Below the pieces are notes generated by a model. The model was not told the origin of the DNA and did not search any database. It worked only from the letters and a program-made list of their open reading frames with translations. Made by a program: the position numbers and the translations under genes. Shown here one piece after another: positions 16,980 through 24,379 of a DNA stretch of 39,287 bases. The stretch is from Acetatifactor sp. (GTDB lineage Bacteria > Bacillota > Clostridia > Lachnospirales > Lachnospiraceae): NCBI GenBank assembly GCA_024403365.1, contig JAKSRX010000007.1:1-39287 (forward strand). Direction: 5' to 3'. Positions within the stretch are counted from its first letter, which is position 1, and every line of letters begins with the position of its first letter.

Positions 16980-17681
16980 ATGTTAGAAGAACTGAAAAAA
17001 TTAGTATATGAAGCAAATATGGAGCTGCCCAAGTATGGACTTGTTACCTTTACCTGGGGCAATGTCAGCGCTATCGACCGCGAGACCGGATACTTTGTGA
17101 TCAAGCCCAGCGGAGTAGAGTATGATAAGCTGACTCTCGATGATATGGTAGTTGTTGACTTAAACTGCAACAAGATCGAAGGACGTTACAATCCTTCCTC
17201 CGATACCGCTACTCATGCAGAGCTTTACAAGGCTTTTCCTGAGATCGGCGGCGTGGTACATACCCATTCTTCCTATGCAACCAGCTGGGCGCAGGCAGGA
17301 CGTTCCATTCCCTGCTACGGAACCACCCATGCAGATTACATCTACGGCGAGGTTCCCTGCGTAAGATGCCTGACCAAGGAAGAGATCGAGGAAGCATATG
17401 AGAAGAACACTGGTCTTCTCATCGTCAGTGAGTTCCAGAGAATGGGCAAGGATCCTATCGCTGTTCCCGCAGTGCTTTGCAAGAACCACGGACCTTTTGC
17501 CTGGGGTAAGGATGCGAAGGAAGCTGTACATAATGCAGTCGTTCTGGAAGAGGTTGCAAAGATGGCATATCGCGCAGAGACCATCAATGCAAGGATCCAG
17601 CCTGCACCTCAGGAACTGCAGGATAAGCACTACTACAGAAAGCACGGCGCAAACGCTTACTACGGACAGTCTGAAAAGTAA
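16980..17681 (+). CDS. araD: L-ribulose-5-phosphate 4-epimerase (AraD family)
   Basis: The 233-residue class II aldolase-fold enzyme would interconvert L-ribulose 5-phosphate and D-xylulose 5-phosphate. Zinc ligands His94 and His96 ('VVHTHSSYA') and His170 ('[10 protein letters not shown]') are present, as is Asp75 ('[11 protein letters not shown]'), all at positions equivalent to the E. coli enzyme. The length matches the family. AAAGGAG lies seven bases before ATG 16980 and the gene follows the kinase by 24 bases, so the two are one operon ending at the terminator at 17689. An L-arabinose isomerase is not in the window. UlaF/SgbE-type activity on the same substrate is possible. Confidence 0.93.
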   Translation: MLEELKKLVYEANMELPKYGLVTFTWGNVSAIDRETGYFVIKPSGVEYDKLTLDDMVVVDLNCNKIEGRYNPSSDTATHAELYKAFPEIGGVVHTHSSYATSWAQAGRSIPCYGTTHADYIYGEVPCVRCLTKEEIEEAYEKNTGLLIVSEFQRMGKDPIAVPAVLCKNHGPFAWGKDAKEAVHNAVVLEEVAKMAYRAETINARIQPAPQELQDKHYYRKHGANAYYGQSEK

Positions 17682-17688
17682 AACTATA

Positions 17689-17717
17689 GGGCGGCCATTT
17701 TTGACCGCCCGTTTTTT
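17689..17717 (+). terminator. Rho-independent terminator after araD
   Basis: GGGCGG (17689-17694) pairs with CCGCCC (17705-17710) and is followed by GTTTTTT. Confidence 0.88.
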
Positions 17718-17751
17718 ATGAGAAGAGGGGAAATGGTCCAAAACTGTGCGC

Positions 17752-17847
17752 CATTTTGTCAATGGTACTGTGCTCGGACACACACCGACTTTTTGCACAA
17801 AAATGCTAGACGAAACAGGCATTTTGTGGTAGAGTCAACTATATAAT
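17752..17847 (+). promoter_or_regulatory. Transketolase promoter region with repeated CATTTTGT elements
   Basis: TATAAT (17842-17847) is a clear -10, but no good -35 is seen. Upstream lie CATTTTGT at 17752-17759, its inverted form within CACAAAAATGC at 17796-17806, and CATTTTGTG at 17820-17828. The last two form a dyad that covers the -35 position, as an operator for a regulator would. Confidence 0.5.
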
Positions 17848-17884
17848 GTATATGCCGTTTGTTCGCGGCAGAATGGAGGAGACG

Positions 17885-18724
17885 ATGAACAAATTAGAGC
17901 TGCAGAAGTGCGCTAATGAAGTGCGCAAGGGCATTGTAACAGCTGTTCACAGTGCAAAAGCAGGACATCCCGGCGGATCTCTTTCCGCAGCAGATATCTT
18001 TACATATCTGTATTTTGAAGAAATGAATATCGATCCCAAGAATCCCGATAAGGAAGACAGAGATCGTTTCGTATTGTCTAAGGGCCACACCGCTCCCGGA
18101 CTTTACTCCGCAATGGCTAACAGAGGATACTTCCCTGTTGAGGATCTGACCACTCTTCGTAAGCTTGGTTCTTACTTGCAGGGTCATCCCAGCATCCATA
18201 TCCCCGGCGTAGATATGTCTTCAGGTTCCCTGGGACAGGGTATCTCCGCAGCAGTTGGTATGGCACTGAGCGCAAAGCTTCGCGGCTGCGACTATCGTAC
18301 CTACACCCTTCTCGGTGATGGTGAGATCCAGGAAGGTCAGGTTTGGGAGGCTGCTATGTTCGCAGGCCACAGAAAGCTTGACAACCTTGTAGTGATCGTT
18401 GACAACAACGGCCTTCAGATCGATGGTTCCGTTGCTGATGTATGTTCTCCTTATCCTATCGACAAGAAGTTCGAAGCATTCAACTTCCATGTGATCAACA
18501 TCGACGGCCATGATTTCGATGCTATCAAGGCTGCATTCGATGAGGCTAAGGCTACCAAGGGACAGCCCACCGCAATCATTTGCAAGACCGTTAAGGGTAA
18601 GGGTGTTTCCTTCATGGAGAACAATGTATCCTGGCATGGTACCGCTCCTAACGATGAGCAGTATGCACAGGCTATGGCTGATCTTGAGAAGATCGGTGCA
18701 GAATTAGAGAAGGCAGGTGAATAA
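17885..18724 (+). CDS. Transketolase, N-terminal (TPP-binding) subunit
   Basis: The 279-residue protein supplies the thiamine-diphosphate-binding half of a split transketolase of the non-oxidative pentose phosphate pathway. 'AKAGHPGGSLS' (His28), 'SKGHTAPGLYS' and the TPP/Mg motif beginning GDG (144-146) and ending in 'VDNN' are visible. It pairs with the C-terminal subunit two bases downstream. The ATG at 17885 follows GGAGGAG; an in-frame ATG at 17846 overlaps the promoter -10 and is rejected. 1-Deoxyxylulose-5-phosphate synthase-like proteins share the fold, but the split form and neighbours fit transketolase. Confidence 0.95.
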   Translation: MNKLELQKCANEVRKGIVTAVHSAKAGHPGGSLSAADIFTYLYFEEMNIDPKNPDKEDRDRFVLSKGHTAPGLYSAMANRGYFPVEDLTTLRKLGSYLQGHPSIHIPGVDMSSGSLGQGISAAVGMALSAKLRGCDYRTYTLLGDGEIQEGQVWEAAMFAGHRKLDNLVVIVDNNGLQIDGSVADVCSPYPIDKKFEAFNFHVINIDGHDFDAIKAAFDEAKATKGQPTAIICKTVKGKGVSFMENNVSWHGTAPNDEQYAQAMADLEKIGAELEKAGE

Positions 18725-18726
18725 TC

Positions 18727-19665
18727 ATGGCAGATGTTAAGAAGATTGCAACTCGTGAGAGTTACGGTAACGCATTGACTGAGCTCGCTGAAGAGTTCCC
18801 TAACCTGGTTGTTCTGGATGCTGACCTTGCTGCAGCTACCAAGACCGGTATTTTTAAGAAAGCATATCCCGATCGTCACATCGATTGCGGTATCGCTGAG
18901 TGTAACATGATGGGTATTGCAGCAGGTCTTGCAACTACCGGCATGATTCCTTTTGTAAGTTCCTTCGCTATGTTCGCAGCAGGACGTGCTTACGAGCAGG
19001 TTCGTAACTCTGTAGGATATCCCGAACTGAACGTTAAGATCGGTGCTACCCACGCTGGTATCACTGTAGGTGAAGACGGTGCTACTCACCAGTGTAACGA
19101 GGACCTGGCTCTGATGAGAACCATCCCCGGCATGGTAGTTATGTGCCCTTCCGATGATATCGAAGCTAAGGCAGCTGTTCGTGCAGCTATCGAGCATGAC
19201 GGCCCTGTTTATATCAGATTCGGTCGTGCGGCAGTTCCCGTAATCAACGACAAGCCCGATTACAAGTTTGAGATCGGTAAGGGAACCATTATCCGTGAGG
19301 GTAAGGACGTTACCATCGTTGCTACCGGTATCTGTGTAGATTCCGCTATCGGCGCAGCTGAGAAGCTGGCAGCAGACGGAATCGATGCTGAAGTTATCAA
19401 CATCTGTACCATCAAGCCTCTGGATGAGGATCTGATCATTGCAAGCGCTAAGAAGACCGGTAAGGTCGTTACCGTTGAGGAGCATTCCGTAATCGGCGGT
19501 CTCGGAAGCGCTGTATGTGATTGCCTGAGCGCTAAGCTTCCTACCGTTGTTAAGAAGATCGGTATGCAGGATATGTTCGGTGAGTCCGGTTCTGCAGGCG
19601 CACTGGTTGCTAAGTACGGTCTGGACGCTGAGGGTGTTTACCAGTCTGTTAAGGCTTTCGTATAG
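18727..19665 (+). CDS. Transketolase, C-terminal subunit
   Basis: The 312-residue protein has the pyrimidine-binding and C-terminal domains of transketolase. 'DCGIAECNMMGIAAGLA' carries the catalytic Glu that activates the cofactor, 'EDGATHQCNEDLALMR' is the conserved pyrimidine-domain stretch, and 'VEEHSVIGGLGSAV' lies in the C-terminal domain. It is encoded two bases after the N-terminal subunit, as expected for partners made in equal amounts. A strong GNRA-loop terminator follows. Together the pair interconverts xylulose 5-phosphate, ribose 5-phosphate and glycolytic sugars. Confidence 0.96.
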   Translation: MADVKKIATRESYGNALTELAEEFPNLVVLDADLAAATKTGIFKKAYPDRHIDCGIAECNMMGIAAGLATTGMIPFVSSFAMFAAGRAYEQVRNSVGYPELNVKIGATHAGITVGEDGATHQCNEDLALMRTIPGMVVMCPSDDIEAKAAVRAAIEHDGPVYIRFGRAAVPVINDKPDYKFEIGKGTIIREGKDVTIVATGICVDSAIGAAEKLAADGIDAEVINICTIKPLDEDLIIASAKKTGKVVTVEEHSVIGGLGSAVCDCLSAKLPTVVKKIGMQDMFGESGSAGALVAKYGLDAEGVYQSVKAFV

Positions 19666-19684
19666 TCTGAACGATATTTTCACG

Positions 19685-19713
19685 AAACGCAGGTGGAAAC
19701 ACCTGCGTTTTTT
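19685..19713 (+). terminator. Rho-independent terminator after transketolase
   Basis: AAACGCAGGTG (19685-19695) pairs perfectly with CACCTGCGTTT (19700-19710) around a GAAA tetraloop. The T run continues to 19713. Confidence 0.94.
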
Positions 19714-19745
19714 ATGGGAAAACAAAAACGGAGAATTATGATCAA

Positions 19746-21125
19746 ATGAACCAGAATCAACAGGAAAAGAAATTAAAAAGAAGTCATATGATGTTGAATG
19801 ACCCTATGAGCAGTGTCATTCCCAAGATGGCACTTCCTACCATCATTGCCTTCCTCATCAATTCCATCTACAGTCTGGCAGATGCCTACTTTGTAAGCGG
19901 CCTTGGAACCAATGCCACGGCAGCGGTAAGCGTCAACGGCAGCTTGGACCAGATCATTATGATGGCGGGCTCTATGCTGGCTATCGGAGCCAACAGTTAC
20001 ATCGCAAGACTTTTGGGAAAGGGAGACAACAAGAAGGCAAGTGAAGTATTGTCTGTGGCATTCTGCATTGCAATGATCTTCGGCGCATTGGTCATGATCT
20101 TCGGCTTTGCTTTCATGACCCCTATGGTACGCCTGCTGGGCGCCACACCCACCTGTGAAGAATATGCTATCCAGTACGCAGATTATGTGCTTTTGGTGGC
20201 ACCTCTCATGGCGGCCAACTTCGTTATGAACCAGTGCCTGAGAGCGGAGGGCAGTGCTACCATGTCTATGATCGGTATGGGTATCGGCGGTATCCTGAAT
20301 ATTATTCTGGATCCGATCTTCATCGTGACCCTGAATCTGGGCGTAGCCGGAGCTTCCATCGCGACTGCGATCTCCAAGCTGGTATCCTTTGTGATCCTGC
20401 TGTACCCCTATGTGGCAAAGCACAGTATGCTCCATCTGAGCCTTCGCAATTTCAAGCCTACCTGGGAGATCATTCGTGAGATCGTGACCGTAGGTTCCTC
20501 CTCTCTGTTCCGTTCCGGATTGGCTGTTGTGGCTGCGATCCTCTTAAACAGAGAAGCAGGAAAACTTTCCGACTCCGTACTGGCAGGCGTTGGTGTATCC
20601 ACCAGAGTTTTCATGTTCCCCTTCAGTATCATCCTGGGCTTCGGTACCGGTTTTCAGCCGGTGGCAGGCTTCAACTGGGGAGCGAAGCGATATGACCGCG
20701 TACGGGAGAGCTTCCGCTTCTCCTGGTGGGTAGCGATCATCGGCGGTGCTATCATGGGAGCACTGGTATTTATCTTCGCGGAACCCATTATCGGACTGTT
20801 CGCACACGTGGATCCCGAGATGTTAAAGATCGGCTCCTGGTGCATCAGGACTCAGTGTGTAGTTCTACCCATACACGCAGGCGTCATGATCGTGAATACC
20901 TTCTGTGCAGGTCTGGGTAACGCCAAGGGAGCGCTCTTGCTTTCTACTTCCAGACAGGGCACCTGCTTCATCCCGATCCTGTATCCCATCACCTATTTCT
21001 TCGGCGCTTACGGTATTGCCAGCGTGCAGGCCATTGCGGATCTGCTTTCCGTGGCCCTGGCTATTCCGGTACTATATGTCACTATGAAGAAAGTGATTCT
21101 TGCCGAGAAAGAGCCTGCAGCATAA
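19746..21125 (+). CDS. MATE family efflux transporter
   Basis: This 459-residue inner membrane protein has about twelve hydrophobic segments and the family start: after a basic 20-residue N-terminus come 'SVIPKMALPTIIAFLINSIYSLADAYFVSGLG' features (read in parts around residues 23-54) and 'AIGANSYIARLLGKGD', a hallmark of the NorM/DinF superfamily. Such proteins export cationic drugs or metabolites using Na+ or H+ gradients; the substrate is not predictable. It starts at ATG 19746 behind GGAGA. It lies in its own unit between two terminators and is the last gene of normal GC content before the AT-rich signalling locus. Confidence 0.93.
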   Translation: MNQNQQEKKLKRSHMMLNDPMSSVIPKMALPTIIAFLINSIYSLADAYFVSGLGTNATAAVSVNGSLDQIIMMAGSMLAIGANSYIARLLGKGDNKKASEVLSVAFCIAMIFGALVMIFGFAFMTPMVRLLGATPTCEEYAIQYADYVLLVAPLMAANFVMNQCLRAEGSATMSMIGMGIGGILNIILDPIFIVTLNLGVAGASIATAISKLVSFVILLYPYVAKHSMLHLSLRNFKPTWEIIREIVTVGSSSLFRSGLAVVAAILLNREAGKLSDSVLAGVGVSTRVFMFPFSIILGFGTGFQPVAGFNWGAKRYDRVRESFRFSWWVAIIGGAIMGALVFIFAEPIIGLFAHVDPEMLKIGSWCIRTQCVVLPIHAGVMIVNTFCAGLGNAKGALLLSTSRQGTCFIPILYPITYFFGAYGIASVQAIADLLSVALAIPVLYVTMKKVILAEKEPAA

Positions 21126-21160
21126 GATAGAGAGTGAACCCCAGGCATAAGATTCTATAA

Positions 21161-21189
21161 AAGACCGAAAAGAGATTTTCGGTCTTTTT
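21161..21189 (+). terminator. Rho-independent terminator after the MATE gene
   Basis: AAGACCGAAAA (21161-21171) pairs perfectly with 21176-21186 around a GAGA tetraloop and runs into T. Confidence 0.94.
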
Positions 21190-21240
21190 ATTATGCTTGA
21201 AATAGCCGTTCGATGATTTACATAACCACTGAAGAAGTTA

Positions 21241-21279
21241 ACCTTGAACGCATTTAAGGATACTCATAGTATTCAAGGT
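21241..21279 (+). promoter_or_regulatory. Promoter framed by a perfect inverted repeat
   Basis: TTGAAC (21244-21249) and TAGTAT (21267-21272) are 17 bases apart, a plausible promoter for the gene at 21324. The perfect arms ACCTTGAA (21241-21248) and TTCAAGGT (21272-21279) overlie its two ends exactly. A smaller dyad, ATACT/AGTAT, lies inside. This is what an operator site for a dimeric regulator looks like. Confidence 0.5.
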
Positions 21280-21323
21280 AAGAAGGACAACTGTTCTCTA
21301 TACAATACGAGGAGGTTTATGAT

Positions 21324-21602
21324 ATGAAGAGTAAATGTACTAAATTATTTTTAAGTGTTTTGCTAGTACTTTCAATGTGCCCTATGTTCGCCCATGCGGC
21401 AGAGTGCTTGGATGTACGTGATTATGGTGAGCATAGATACTCTCATCGCCGCTATGAGCCGTACAGGACCAACATAGTTGTAATGTATATAGACTCTAAA
21501 GGACGCATGGTAGTTTATTACGATTTGGCTCAACGCCAGCAATGCATATGTGGAGCTGAGAGAATTGCAATCATTTCAACCGGAAATGTGTCGTACGAGT
21601 GA
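21324..21602 (+). CDS. Small secreted protein of unknown function
   Basis: The 92-residue precursor begins with a clear signal peptide (residues 1-26: basic 'MKSK', a hydrophobic core, then 'AHA' before the likely cut). The mature part is about 66 residues, rich in Tyr, Arg and His ('HRYSHRRYEPYR') and carries three Cys (one near the new N-terminus and a CxC at 'QCICG'). I do not recognise a family. A very strong AGGAGGT site and the inverted-repeat promoter upstream suggest regulated, efficient expression. It is the first gene of the AT-rich locus and is followed by the lipoprotein after 103 bases with no terminator between. Confidence 0.75.
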   Translation: MKSKCTKLFLSVLLVLSMCPMFAHAAECLDVRDYGEHRYSHRRYEPYRTNIVVMYIDSKGRMVVYYDLAQRQQCICGAERIAIISTGNVSYE

Positions 21603-21705
21603 TAGTATTGCTCGGTGATATCGACAACAAATGTCTTGATGTGATATGATTTTTAGAGAACAGTTGCTCTTTATTCTGGTTATTGTCAAAGGAGTGGTAG
21701 GCTAT

Positions 21706-23874
21706 ATGAAATATACGGTGAAAAGGCTGAGATTTCTGGTCACTTTGCTATGCATATTGTTACTTGGAGGTTGCGGGAAGAGAAATGAAACTTCTATCGA
21801 AGAACAACATTATACTCCGCAAGCATTATTCAAAACGGCCATTGAGATAGAAAGCGCATCAGACATGGATATATACGCGGAATCACTTCGGTTTTTGGAT
21901 GATGTGGTCTATTATACCTGCGAGAATAAGACAGGGGTTTCTGCAGAAAACTCACCCCGCGAGATTTACAGAGCAATGGCGGCGAATGGCGCATATTCAG
22001 AGAAAATAACTTCCTGCTTAGATCCCTATTTCTTGAATTATGATGTTGTTAAGTCACAAGAAGGAAACTATATTTATACGTTATCTTCGGATGGGAAAAG
22101 TTTTATTGTGCGTAAATATTTAGAGAACGGGGAAGAGATAGATGCCTTGGTACTTGATTGGCAGCCGGACCGGGATCAGTATCCTACCAACATCATAGTC
22201 AATGGGAAGGACGGATTTTTTTTGTGGGGAAATAATGCCGCTTTCATTGTAGATACAGCAGGTCAAAAGCGTAAAACAGTTGCTTGTTCAGAGGGTAGTT
22301 TCCAAAGAGGTACAATTTATGGTGACAATAAAGCTCTTTTTTCCTGTATAGACGCGGACAGCAATGCATATTTGGCAGTCCTTGATGGAGCAAGCGGCAA
22401 TTTGAATGTTATCATGAAACAGGCAAAGGTCGAACTGACTGCGTTTGAAGACGAGATATATCAATATGATGGGACATATTTTTGTGCCATAGATATGAAT
22501 CAGAGAAATAGCATCCCGATTCTGAATTTTACCGATTATGGTATTGTTTCGCAATGGATCAGAAATATAAGTGTTGATGAAAAGGGTTATCATATCATTT
22601 GTTTTGATGACACGGGGAGAGAGAAGATACAAATCATTCATCTGAATGAAGTGGAGGGAATTATTACAGAAGCGGAGATGCCTTCTGGGAAACAGGAAAT
22701 CAGCATTTGGGCATCCTCAAGAGATTTACTGCGTCTTGGTGTGACAGATGATATGATTGCCACCTTTAATATGTTGAGCGACAAGTATAAGGTCGTAATA
22801 TATGATAATACTTCAACGATAGATACAATGCTCGCATCTGAGCATGCTCCGGATATCCTATATGGACTGTTGCCGGATAACCTGGAAGACTATATCAGAA
22901 ATGGATATGTGGAAGATCTGTGGCCATTTATTGATAGGTCTATACAGATAACAAGAAATGATATCCATCCGTCGATTGCAGCTGCATTTGAACAGAATGG
23001 CAGTTTATATGCGATTCCAAGAAGTATTTGTATTCAGAGTTTGCTAGGACGAAAATCTTGTATGCCTGAAGAGGAGAAATGGTCTGTAAATGAATTTCTA
23101 ACCTGGCTTAAGAATAATCCAACAGCCAGAAGTGATATGGGGCTTACGGCACAGAGCATCCTTATGTATTGCGTTCAGGGAAACCTAAATGAATATGTAG
23201 ATATTGAAAAAGGGGAGGCTTCCTTTACTGACGATTTTGCTAAAACACTTCTAAGAATCAAAGAAATAGAAATAGACGACACGACCTTGTTTTTCCCTAC
23301 ATGGCTAGAGAATTCTTTGAATTACAAGGAGATACCATACTTAATGGACTCTTACCTAAATGATATGAATCAATTGGGACGGTTACAATATCTGTTTGGT
23401 GATAGATTGATCAACATGGGATTACCAAATGACGCCGGGGAAAAAACGATGCGAATGATTGCATATAACAATCTATCTATCTGCAGTAAAAGTACTTGTA
23501 AAGAAGGAGCATATGCGTTTATCGAATTTTGCCTCCTGTATGGCCCGGAAAAGATAGCTTCAGCTAAAAGCAATGGTAGTTTGTGGACGATCCGCCAAGT
23601 GTATGAAGATGATATTAACCAGTGCTTGGGAATGCGTTCTATTTATTTGACTGTCGGTGCTGTAACAGAAGAGATTCAGTATTCTTTGGATGATACCGAT
23701 AAAGCATTGATAACTGAGTTGATGGCCGGTGTTACAGTAGAGACCAAGGCGTCAAGAGATATCCTGCAAATTATTCAGGAGGAGACAGATCCTTTTTGGA
23801 TAGGACAAATGAGCGCGGACGTGGTGACGAGCAATATTCAAAATAGAGTTCAGAATTACTTGGATGAGAGATAA
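21706..23874 (+). CDS. Large lipoprotein with solute-binding-like C-terminal half
   Basis: The protein is 722 residues from ATG 21706, with AAAGGAG upstream; an in-frame ATG 20 codons earlier has no such site. It has a lipoprotein signal with lipobox LGGC (Cys near residue 24). About residues 30-340 read as repeated short strands ('DDVVYYTCEN', 'GNYIYTLSSDGKSF', 'DGFFLWGNN'), as in a beta-propeller sensor. From about 350 the pattern matches the extracellular solute-binding protein fold: 'ATFNMLSDKYKVVIYD', 'APDILYGLLPDNLEDYIRNG', 'YVEDLWPFID', 'SLYAIPRSICIQSLLG'. No permease or ATPase is adjacent, so it may act as a ligand-binding sensor or scavenger and not in import. GC is low. It precedes the 26-residue peptide gene. 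Confidence 0.85.
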   Translation: MKYTVKRLRFLVTLLCILLLGGCGKRNETSIEEQHYTPQALFKTAIEIESASDMDIYAESLRFLDDVVYYTCENKTGVSAENSPREIYRAMAANGAYSEKITSCLDPYFLNYDVVKSQEGNYIYTLSSDGKSFIVRKYLENGEEIDALVLDWQPDRDQYPTNIIVNGKDGFFLWGNNAAFIVDTAGQKRKTVACSEGSFQRGTIYGDNKALFSCIDADSNAYLAVLDGASGNLNVIMKQAKVELTAFEDEIYQYDGTYFCAIDMNQRNSIPILNFTDYGIVSQWIRNISVDEKGYHIICFDDTGREKIQIIHLNEVEGIITEAEMPSGKQEISIWASSRDLLRLGVTDDMIATFNMLSDKYKVVIYDNTSTIDTMLASEHAPDILYGLLPDNLEDYIRNGYVEDLWPFIDRSIQITRNDIHPSIAAAFEQNGSLYAIPRSICIQSLLGRKSCMPEEEKWSVNEFLTWLKNNPTARSDMGLTAQSILMYCVQGNLNEYVDIEKGEASFTDDFAKTLLRIKEIEIDDTTLFFPTWLENSLNYKEIPYLMDSYLNDMNQLGRLQYLFGDRLINMGLPNDAGEKTMRMIAYNNLSICSKSTCKEGAYAFIEFCLLYGPEKIASAKSNGSLWTIRQVYEDDINQCLGMRSIYLTVGAVTEEIQYSLDDTDKALITELMAGVTVETKASRDILQIIQEETDPFWIGQMSADVVTSNIQNRVQNYLDER

Positions 23875-23899
23875 AATAGTAAAAAGAGAATATAGTTTA

Positions 23900-23977
23900 G
23901 CCGATTATTTTAGAAACAGAGTTTACCGTTCGGCCGTTTACGAGACCGATTAATAGGTTATCGTTGATGATTCGTTG
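23900..23977 (+). promoter_or_regulatory. Candidate LytTR-box cluster upstream of the peptide gene
   Basis: ACCGTTCGG (23925-23933) fits the LytTR half-site consensus as I remember it. CGTT cores recur at 23927, 23935, 23962 and 23973. GTTTAC is repeated at 23921 and 23936, and CCGATTA at 23901 and 23946. No pair has the usual 21-22 base offset, so this is only a candidate. Confidence 0.35.
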
Positions 23978-23978
23978 G

Positions 23979-24008
23979 CCTCCTTTTTATTGTTAAGATG
24001 AAAGGAGG
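23979..24008 (+). promoter_or_regulatory. Hairpin that hides the ribosome site of the peptide gene
   Basis: CCTCCTTT (23979-23986) is perfectly complementary to AAAGGAGG (24001-24008), which is the entire Shine-Dalgarno element of the ORF at 24017. The loop is 14 bases. Opening of this hairpin would be needed for translation. Confidence 0.6.
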
Positions 24009-24016
24009 ACATAGAG

Positions 24017-24097
24017 ATGATTTTTGTGGTTAACGCTCTTTCTGGAGATTGGCTTGATGATTTCTGGAGATGGATTCTCGGTGGTGGAGGGAAATAA
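24017..24097 (+). CDS. 26-residue Trp/Gly-rich peptide, candidate signal peptide or bacteriocin-like peptide
   Basis: This ORF runs from ATG 24017 to TAA 24095-24097. The first ten residues are hydrophobic (starting MIFVVNAL), and the rest, WLDDFWRWILGGGGK at 12-26, has three Trp, a WxW at 17-19 and a run of four Gly. There is no Cys, so it is not an AgrD thiolactone precursor, and there is no double-Gly leader with a following cargo. The near-perfect AAAGGAGGA site seven bases upstream is the main evidence that it is translated. It sits between the lipoprotein and the LytTR/GHKL pair. A role as the ligand of that kinase is inference. Confidence 0.6.
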   Translation: MIFVVNALSGDWLDDFWRWILGGGGK

Positions 24098-24147
24098 CAT
24101 TATTGGATATTTTCGCTGAGATCGAGGCGGCACAATAGATGGTGGAA

Positions 24148-24170
24148 GGCTATTTATAGAAGCCCTTTTT
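24148..24170 (+). terminator. Weak hairpin with T tract after the peptide gene
   Basis: GGCT (24148-24151) and AGCC (24161-24164) can pair, followed by CTTTTT. The stem is short. The surrounding 24098-24249 shows no other gene or element that I can support. Confidence 0.35.
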
Positions 24171-24249
24171 GTCAATATATTGAATGCAAAGAATAAATGA
24201 TAAGATATTGATAATAGATTAATAAATGCCCATCTAGATTGTGAATGGC

Positions 24250-24285
24250 AGGACGTTTGAATGGCAATTTCAAACGTCCTATTTT
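24250..24285 (+). terminator. Rho-independent terminator before the regulator gene
   Basis: AGGACGTTTGAA (24250-24261) pairs perfectly with 24269-24280 around a 7-base loop, followed by ATTTT. It isolates the peptide/lipoprotein unit from the two-component genes. Confidence 0.88.
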
Positions 24286-24308
24286 ACTATCCTTTATTAC
24301 TTTTTACC

Positions 24309-24337
24309 TTGTTTCGGAGGAATGATTTTGCTACAAT
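24309..24337 (+). promoter_or_regulatory. Extended -10 promoter of the two-component operon
   Basis: TTGTTT (24309-24314) and TACAAT (24332-24337) are 17 bases apart, with TG at 24329-24330. The predicted start is near 24344. Confidence 0.6.
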
Positions 24338-24379
24338 ATTGTTTACATTTTGAGTATACTGCTTGGAGGAATATTTGGT

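Noticed and set aside
21299..21306. TATACAAT as the -10 for the secreted-protein gene
   Set aside because: Transcription would start within its ribosome site at 21310-21316 and remove it.
24017..24097. The 26-residue peptide as an AgrD-type cyclic peptide precursor
   Set aside because: It has no Cys or suitable Ser for thiolactone or lactone formation and no AgrB protease beside it.
24140..24160. A six-codon ATG ORF just after the peptide gene
   Set aside because: It is too short, and GAGG is too far upstream. It overlaps the weak hairpin.
23993..24175. A 60-codon minus-strand frame over the 26-residue peptide gene
   Set aside because: It has no ribosome site, and its sequence is the complement of the peptide gene and terminator region. 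The plus-strand ORF has a strong site.
24355..24360. TATACT as a promoter -10 for the response regulator
   Set aside because: It would start transcription inside or next to the GGAGGA site at 24365-24370 and has no -35 at proper spacing. TACAAT at 24332 fits better.
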